A DNA stretch of 64,000 nt from Liolophura sinensis (taxonomy: Eukaryota > Mollusca > Polyplacophora > Chitonida > Chitonidae), in assembly GCF_032854445.1 (NCBI RefSeq), contig NC_088307.1, forward strand, positions 24,875,953 to 24,939,952. Direction: 5' to 3'. Made by a program: the position numbers and the translations under genes. Shown here one piece after another: positions 58,190 to 64,000 of this stretch; positions within the stretch are counted from its first letter, which is position 1; every line of letters begins with the position of its first letter. Below the pieces are notes generated by a model. That model was given only the letters and a program-made list of their open reading frames with translations, was not told the origin of the DNA and did not search any database.

Positions 58190-58330
58190 TTCATTTGGTT
58201 TATTTCATAGATGTTAAACGCCAAGCTAAAACAATTCTGGTGGCTAGCGAGAAGTGGATTCGAATTTGCGACCTCCTTGGTCAAGGGATGATGAGCTGTG
58301 GCAAGACCAACGTTTAACCCCAATAATTAA
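58190..58330 (-). repeat. SINE family D copy
   Basis: GATGTTAAACGCCAAGCTAA then GTGGATTCGAATTTGCGACC, the same order as 52567. Confidence 0.55.
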
Positions 58331-58507
58331 ATTCAATTAGTGAATGAAGTGAATTCTGTGGATTTTTCCCCAACCTCAGTAAAGTCAGAATGGCAGCTCG
58401 ATGTACTGACTTGTCGCTAGATCTGAAAAAACAGGTAGTCTCAGCACGTTAAATGCCTTTTCTTTGGTTATATTAATAGCACCTACCAAAATGGTTTGTT
58501 GCAATAT

Positions 58508-59043
58508 CTGACTAGTGGGATTGGTGTCACCCAGGCCTAGTTAGTAACAAGTCAGTACAGAGAGACAGCTAAATCTGACTAGTGAGATTGGTGTCACCCA
58601 GGCCTAGTTAGTAACAAGTCAGTACAGAGAGACAGCTAAACCTGACCAGTGAGATTGGTGTCACCCAGGCCTAGTTAGTAACAAGTCAGTACAGAGAGAC
58701 AGCTAAATCTGACCAGTGAGATTGGTGTCACCCAGGCCTTTTTAGTAAAAAATCAGTACAGAGAGACAGCTAAAATTGACCAGTGAGATTGGTGTCACCC
58801 AGGCCTAGTTAGTAACAAGTCAGTACAGAGAGACAGCTAAATCTGAGTGTTACTGGAGCTACTTCAGATCTAGTTAGTGACAAGTCAGTATATTGAGACA
58901 GCTAAATCTGAGTGTTACTGGAGCTACTTCAGATCTAGTTAGTGACAAGTCAGTATAGAGAGACAGCTAAATCTGAGTGTTACTGGAGCTATTTCAGATC
59001 TAGTTAGGATCTGAAGTAGCTGGATCTGACTAATGAGATTCGT
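58508..59043. repeat. Satellite with two alternating unit types (67 bp x5, 65 bp x3)
   Basis: The first five units run CTGACTAGTGAGATTGGTGT through GACAGCTAAAT (67 bp). Then three 65-bp units keep the TAGTTAGT-ACAAGTCAGTA half but replace the first half with GAGTGTTACTGGAGCTACTT. The end includes a short inverted GATCTGAAGTAGCT. Confidence 0.93.
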
Positions 59044-59399
59044 CTGTCCAAACCATCTGTTTCTACGAAAGTCATATCAAGTCAAAATATTTAGATTTAT
59101 TTAGAACATGCATGGCGTAATCCCTACAAAAAATTCAATTCAAAAATATTAAAACCACTGAATATTTAGTGATTGATGTGATCCAGGTATTTCACTAACT
59201 TAGTCTAAGTGAGAGTTTAAACTAAGAAAACTAAACTCTAATTTTGAGATTTACTGCTTCTTTATGACAAGAAAGTGTTGTATATTGACCTTCTCGGTGC
59301 AGTAGATGAAAGCAACACACGGGCATCATGCAAATTTTAAAAAAAATTTTTTTCCGGGGAGGAATTCCACACACGATACCGCTTTATAAAATCATACAT
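59044..59399. other. No feature recognised
   Basis: AT-rich DNA. Confidence 0.4.
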
Positions 59400-59660
59400 A
59401 CTGCACTGAATGCGGGCAGTTTTGTGGGTGAAAAAAATTGCGGTGCCTGAAGTATGAACAACCGACCGTTATAAATTTACTGACGAAATTTACAAGTGGT
59501 CTTGAACGAATGTAAAACTTGGCACACTGCCACACCAGCGTCGTCCACTTCTTATTGTTACCGGATCAGTGATATACAAAATCCCTATCCAAGGCCTGCA
59601 TTGAACCCGTACCTGATTTATTCCGTAGAGATTGTAAGGCAATCATCTCAACCACTCTGT
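59400..59660 (-). repeat. SINE family C-like copy, strongly diverged
   Basis: GCGGTGCCTGAAGTATGAAC, AAATTTACTGACGAAATTTA, CACTGCCACACCAGCGTCGT and AATCCCTATCCAAGGCCTGC follow family C order. Confidence 0.45.
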
Positions 59661-61382
59661 CCTTTCTCATCCTTTCATGAGTATAGAAACCAGACTATAT
59701 GGCAGAAAAAAAACCCCATCAATTTGTTCAATAGTCTTTAAAGGCAAGTTAGCCAGTATGTTTTTTTTTTTTCATTTTCTTCAAATATTGATAATAAGCC
59801 ATGTTTCTCGCAGCCCGTTATACATAGGAATGTACATCATGTAAAGGTAACCTGATCAATTCATCAACCAATCAGTTATATATGCAAATATTAATTCTCT
59901 AAGTGTTACGAAAAAATTTGTAATACGTGCGAGGCGTAACCTTCATGACGTAAAAACATACCAGCCTGATTTTTATCTGTGCTAAGGTATGTGCCCAGGG
60001 AATTATTGCGTTTGTTTAACCATGTATTTGATTCAGCCGACTTCTGTATATGCACGTGTATGTACTAAATATCGGTGATATCCCGAATTCTTTTTTAAAA
60101 AGGTTGTGTGTGACATGCAAATTTTGATTAATGTATATAGGTCCTATATCTGCACTTCACCATCACACATCTGAAGACAACTAGACGAATCGTATCAGCA
60201 CATCACGTCATGTGATAACAGCACGCGCTCGATTACCGCGAGAGCAGACGAAAATTTGTCCAAACACGCGTTTTGTGTCACCTTTCGGGCGTGACTAGAT
60301 GCAAACGGTACATTCTGAACATATCAGTGTTTTTTATCGCCTTTCAAAACACAATATCGCATTGTCTCGTTATGCGCGTTATCTGCCAGCGCCATCTATC
60401 GGTCGTTAATTACATCACATATTCGGCAGTGAAGATTCCTGCCTATCTTTTAGTCAGGCAGCCTCAGCTAAACCTTTTAACGACAGTAGATAACAATGAT
60501 TGTTATATGCAGACAATTAAGCAGAAATAAAGGCAGATACGAAAAGGCCATTTCAGATGATCCTAATCTCTGTCTAACTTAACCACATCAAACACAATGT
60601 GTGGGTGAACACAGTGCATTCTGTTCTGGAGAAGAAAAAATAATGGCTGAAAATAAAATATGAACAAACGACCGTGTTCTGGGGAAGATCCTTGAAATGC
60701 AATCCCATAAGGAAAAGAAAACTCTTTTTGTAGAATGCTGAAGTTTTTTTCAACAAAACTGGGTACTCCTTGTCGAACAAAAAGACAATGCCTAACTATA
60801 TCGTGAGAATTAATGAGTTTATAGCGAAATTTATCCAAATTCGGCAACGCAGATGAAATACTGTTTGAAGCCATTCCTTTGTGAGCTACAGAACTGTAAT
60901 GCAATAGGCGGACATACTTCATTCCTTAACAAGGTTACATACATCGCCATTCGACGTTACAAAAAAAGTACCATGACATTATATCATAAAAGTAATGTTA
61001 TTACAGACGTGGTATAATAAATAATTGATCATATCGTGAAGAAAACAACCTAAGTAAAATCAAAAGGGAGACAGTATAGCTTTTTTCACCAATCGGATCG
61101 AAGGACATTTAATGGGCTGGTTTCGTTATAAAGTAAATTCGTGTTACAACGTCTCGCTTGAAGTAAACCTAAAACTATATACAGACAAAAATCCAGACAC
61201 ACCAACATGCACATTTTTCTGTTTGCCCAAAAAGTCATAAAGATCGTTTTTCAAGGATTGAGCTCACAATAACTGTTTTATTTACGAGGAAGTTCAAACG
61301 TATAGAGATCGTTTTTGAACGTGGAGCAGCTCTTACTTACAAGATACAGGGTGTTTTTCAGGACAATTAAGCTAATCAGACC
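59661..61382. other. No gene recognised
   Basis: A 119-codon minus-strand frame from ATG at 60922 to 60563 has no domain or splice support. Nothing else is seen. Confidence 0.4.
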
Positions 61383-62297
61383 ACATCGGATCAGAAAAGT
61401 TTGTCGGCAGCTTGCGCTAGGCGGTATGTGATGTGTCAGTACTTTTTCAAACTTTAACATTCAAATATCTCTTATCCTTTGAAATATACAGTAACCAAAT
61501 TTACACAATGTACATCTCTTTTGATCCCCTGTCCATGACACCAAAGTTGCCACCATTTGACTCCAGAGGGCGCTACAATCGAATCGAAGTCGAATCGCCT
61601 ACTGGCCTACATACGCAATACTGAACGGTCTAGAGCACCCAAATTCACACAACATGCAGCACTTCTGGTTCTCTCTCACATTACGCGAAAGTTGATATCA
61701 TCTGAACTTAGGGGGTGCTACAATAGAATCGCCTTCGAATCGCCTTTGGGGTCAGACAGGCAATAGTATATAACCTAAAGCAACCAAACTTACACAAGAT
61801 ACATCTCTACTCATCCTGTTTCACCTGACACCAAAGTTGGTACCACTAATCAACTAATTACCAAAATATACATCACTATTGATCCTCTTTCACACAACAC
61901 CAAAGTGTACACTATCTGACTACAGAGGGCGCTGCAATCGAATCGCCGTCGAATCGCCTAATGGCTGACACAGGCAATAGTCAACGGCCTAGAACAACCA
62001 AACGTACATAATATACACACATTTTGACCGTCTTTCACCAAAGTTTTGGTATATTGTGTGAATTCGGTTGTTCTAGACCATTCAGAATTGTGTGTGCGGG
62101 CAAGTAGGCAATTCCACGCCGATTCGATTGTAGCGCTCCCTGGAGTCGGATGGTGTCAGCTTTGGTGTCAGAGGAAAGAGGATCAAAACAGATGTACATA
62201 GTGTAAAATGGTTACTGTATATTTCAAAGGATAAGAGTTTTCACTTTGAATCGAATACCGCCTACCGCGAACCGCCGACTAATTTTTCCGATCTGAT
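61383..62297. mobile_element. Fold-back element with long inverted ends and internal tandem units
   Basis: The left end, CGGATCAGAAAAGTTTGTCG then GCGCTAGGCGGTA, TCTTATCCTTTGAAATATAC and ATGTACATCTCTTTTGATCC, is matched on the minus strand by the right end (AGATCGGAAAAATTAGTCGG, GCGGTAGGCGGTA, the same TATCCTTTGAAATATAC phrase, ATGTACATCTGTTTTGATCC). Between lie about four units of 120-160 bp built on GAGGGCGCTACAATCGAATC and ACACCAAAGTTG. No protein is encoded. Nonautonomous elements with internal repeats are known from bivalves, but I cannot assign a family. Confidence 0.7.
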
Positions 62298-62414
62298 CAC
62301 AACTAGTCTCCTTGATGACGTGTAAGCTGATGAATCCATCACGTGTTAGACGTGTGAACGCTAACACGTCTCAATGGGCATGCGTGAGAGTTTTGCAGTT
62401 GGCATTGTACAAGT

Positions 62415-62690
62415 GCTAACTGATGTTCGAAAACTGTTCCCAACGCAACAAACAAATATTTGACGTGAAATTGATTGAAATTGTTGATCAAAAAATTGTT
62501 GCCGACAAACAACAGCCAAATATTTGGCGTAAAATTGTCTCTCCAAAATTGCTGTCGACGCAACAAACAAATATTTGACTTGAAAATGTTGATCAAAAAC
62601 TGTTCCGAACGCAACAAACAAATGTTTGACGTGAAATTGTTGCTCAAAAACTTTTGTCGACCCAACGAGCAAATATTTGATAAAAAACGT
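62415..62690. repeat. 51-bp tandem repeat, about five copies
   Basis: The unit is GCAACAAACAAATATTTGAC plus GTGAAATTGTTGATCAAAAA plus CTGTTCCGAAC. At 51 bp, a multiple of three, it stays open in two minus frames and one plus frame over about 100 codons. I treat these frames as artefacts. Confidence 0.85.
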
Positions 62691-62744
62691 CAAAAGCAGA
62701 AAGCAAAAAGTAGTTTGTCAGGTTTATTCCATCAAACACCTTCA

Positions 62745-63230
62745 TTTCAAGTTTCTTAAATTTTACAATGAGTAAATATGGACAGAGCGTCCAGAATCTC
62801 TTGCGTTCTGCCTCATAATTTGTGTCTAAATTCTGCTTAACCCGGGGCTAGAGAGAGTATATTCACCATGTTGAATAAGATCGTCTCGTTGGATATATGA
62901 ACAGTTACAGTCAAAGCCCAACTGACATACATATTTTGTTATGGACAACTGATGTTCTAGCATGGTACACGATTTGAGTACTGATTTCACTCAGTGGCCT
63001 AGAACATACTTTGCGCCTTTCCAACATCATTGAAAACTGTTGACTACTTTGTATGATTTCGTGAGATGTTCGTACTTTCTATACTTTTTTAGTTCTTTGG
63101 TGGTTTGTGGTATACGTCGCTTTGGGAATCTTGCGATTATTGACTTGGGACGGCCTTATGGTTGACGGCTGGTATACGAATGTCTGTTTTGGCGCATAGA
63201 TTCCATACTTTTGGCTATACAAATTATTCA
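62745..63230 (+). repeat. Dispersed repeat Y, full length
   Basis: TTTTACAATGAGTAAATATG, TCTGCTTAACCCGGGGCTAG, CTAGCATGGTACACGATTTG, AACATCATTGAAAACTGTTG and TTTTGGCGCATAGATTCC. Together with 15955-16395 it defines the family. Confidence 0.75.
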
Positions 63231-63679
63231 ACACGACGAGTATGCAGTGTCCACGTTGAATGAATTTCAGGCTGGCTCATATAATGACCTCTAATGGAAA
63301 TCCTCGAGCTCGTGACCAGTGGGGTAGTAGGCCTCGGCTTTGTACCGCACCTTCTGAAAAAGTGATCATAAGGCGACGTTTTAAGTGTTTATTTGGTTAT
63401 TGAATCACTGATCGGTGTTTTAGGTCGTAATGAAGACAACTATTAATGACAAAATTTCGCCCCGAAGAAAAAAGCATTTTCACAGGCAAATATATGTCAT
63501 AAAATTTTATTTCTAGTGTTGAAATTTACATTTTTTGTTTAAGACATCAGCATACCTATCTAAACGCCTTTCCAAGATCAACTTTGATCTGAGAACTCTC
63601 AGATTCGGACAAAATATGTAACTTTGCCTAAGGTTTATATCATAAATATAAACATATCATTTACCGTGTTATATCACTG
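63231..63679. other. No feature recognised
   Basis: AT-rich DNA; the final stretch 63831-64000 likewise shows nothing. Confidence 0.4.
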
Positions 63680-63830
63680 ATGCTACAGTAGTCGGGATTT
63701 TCAGTGGAGGAAACCTGGCAGAGCTATCGCGGGAACCACGGCTTCGATTTCGCTGTCGAAAAAGCGAGAGCTGGATTCGAAACTGCGATCTCACTGATAA
63801 AGGGCAGTAGTGATCTGCCGTGAGAATGTG
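63680..63830 (-). repeat. SINE-like copy with tRNA-related end
   Basis: TCAGTGGAGGAAACCTGGCA, CGCTGTCGAAAAAGCGAGAG and CTGGATTCGAAACTGCGATC parallel families A/C and D. Confidence 0.5.
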
Positions 63831-64000
63831 TTGAGGAAATCATGGAGCAAAAGCAAATAAATGAATACCTCAAATCCCAATTAATCTCTGAATCGTAAAA
63901 AGTATAAAATTAATAAAAGAATATCGTTTTTCAATTAAAAAGTAAAGAATAGAAAACCGTTTGTTAATGAATTTGTGGCATTGTATAGTTTTATTATCAT

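Noticed and set aside
60563-60922. 119-residue minus-strand open frame from an ATG
   Set aside because: No domain, coding bias or neighbouring signals supporting a gene.
62339-62759. Open frames of 94-110 residues on both strands
   Set aside because: Artefacts of the 51-bp tandem repeat; no start, splice or domain support.
6255-63780. GGATTCGAAC-type tRNA B-box motifs suggesting tRNA genes (6258, 52662, 58256, 63773)
   Set aside because: No intact cloverleaf or A-box at the right distance; these are tRNA-related parts of SINEs.
1-64000. CRISPR-like or bacterial operon features
   Set aside because: Tandem arrays have no spacer/repeat alternation of CRISPR type, and the gene structure is clearly that of an intron-rich animal genome.

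Overview
The window is animal nuclear DNA. Genes are split by introns with GT/AG borders, intergenic DNA is AT-rich, and tRNA-derived SINEs and satellites are dense. The commonest SINE carries a core reading roughly ACGCCGTACTCAAGAATATT, which resembles V-SINE-type elements described from molluscs. A marine lophotrochozoan, probably a mollusc, is the best guess. There is no bacterial-style gene organisation, and most long open frames lie in repeats.

The main result is a gene on the minus strand (30570 down to 16734) that no single open frame reveals. I assembled it by hand from ten short exons with consistent splice phases: a signal-peptide exon, then three repeats of an exon triplet (A, M, B). 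The product is a predicted 372-residue secreted protein. It has three modules of 12 cysteines each, related in spacing to Ly6/uPAR (three-finger) domains, joined by Ser/Thr/Pro-rich linkers. Module-bordering introns are all phase 1 and intramodule introns all phase 0. A poly(A) signal follows the stop by about 200 nt.

Its introns are full of repeats. The most notable is an apparently intact Tc1-like DNA transposon (21112-22645) in intron 7, with perfect 23-bp inverted ends and an uninterrupted 335-aa DD34E transposase. A MITE, a 33-bp minisatellite and copies of two unclassified dispersed repeats are also there. A (TA)n tract lies about 225 bp upstream of the start codon.

Left part (1-16.7 kb): mostly repeats and featureless AT-rich DNA, plus one probable signal-peptide first exon on the minus strand (1437-1528). 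Right part (31-64 kb): no convincing complete gene. It holds a weak candidate first exon (34376-34433, plus), eroded fragments resembling a Penelope-like reverse transcriptase, many SINE copies, a telomere-motif-like array that switches abruptly to a 21-bp satellite (44.1-46.0 kb), hairpin MITEs, a 67/65-bp satellite, and a fold-back element with internal tandem repeats (61.4-62.3 kb).

All calls come from reading the sequence. No database search was possible, so family names are by motif and spacing only.
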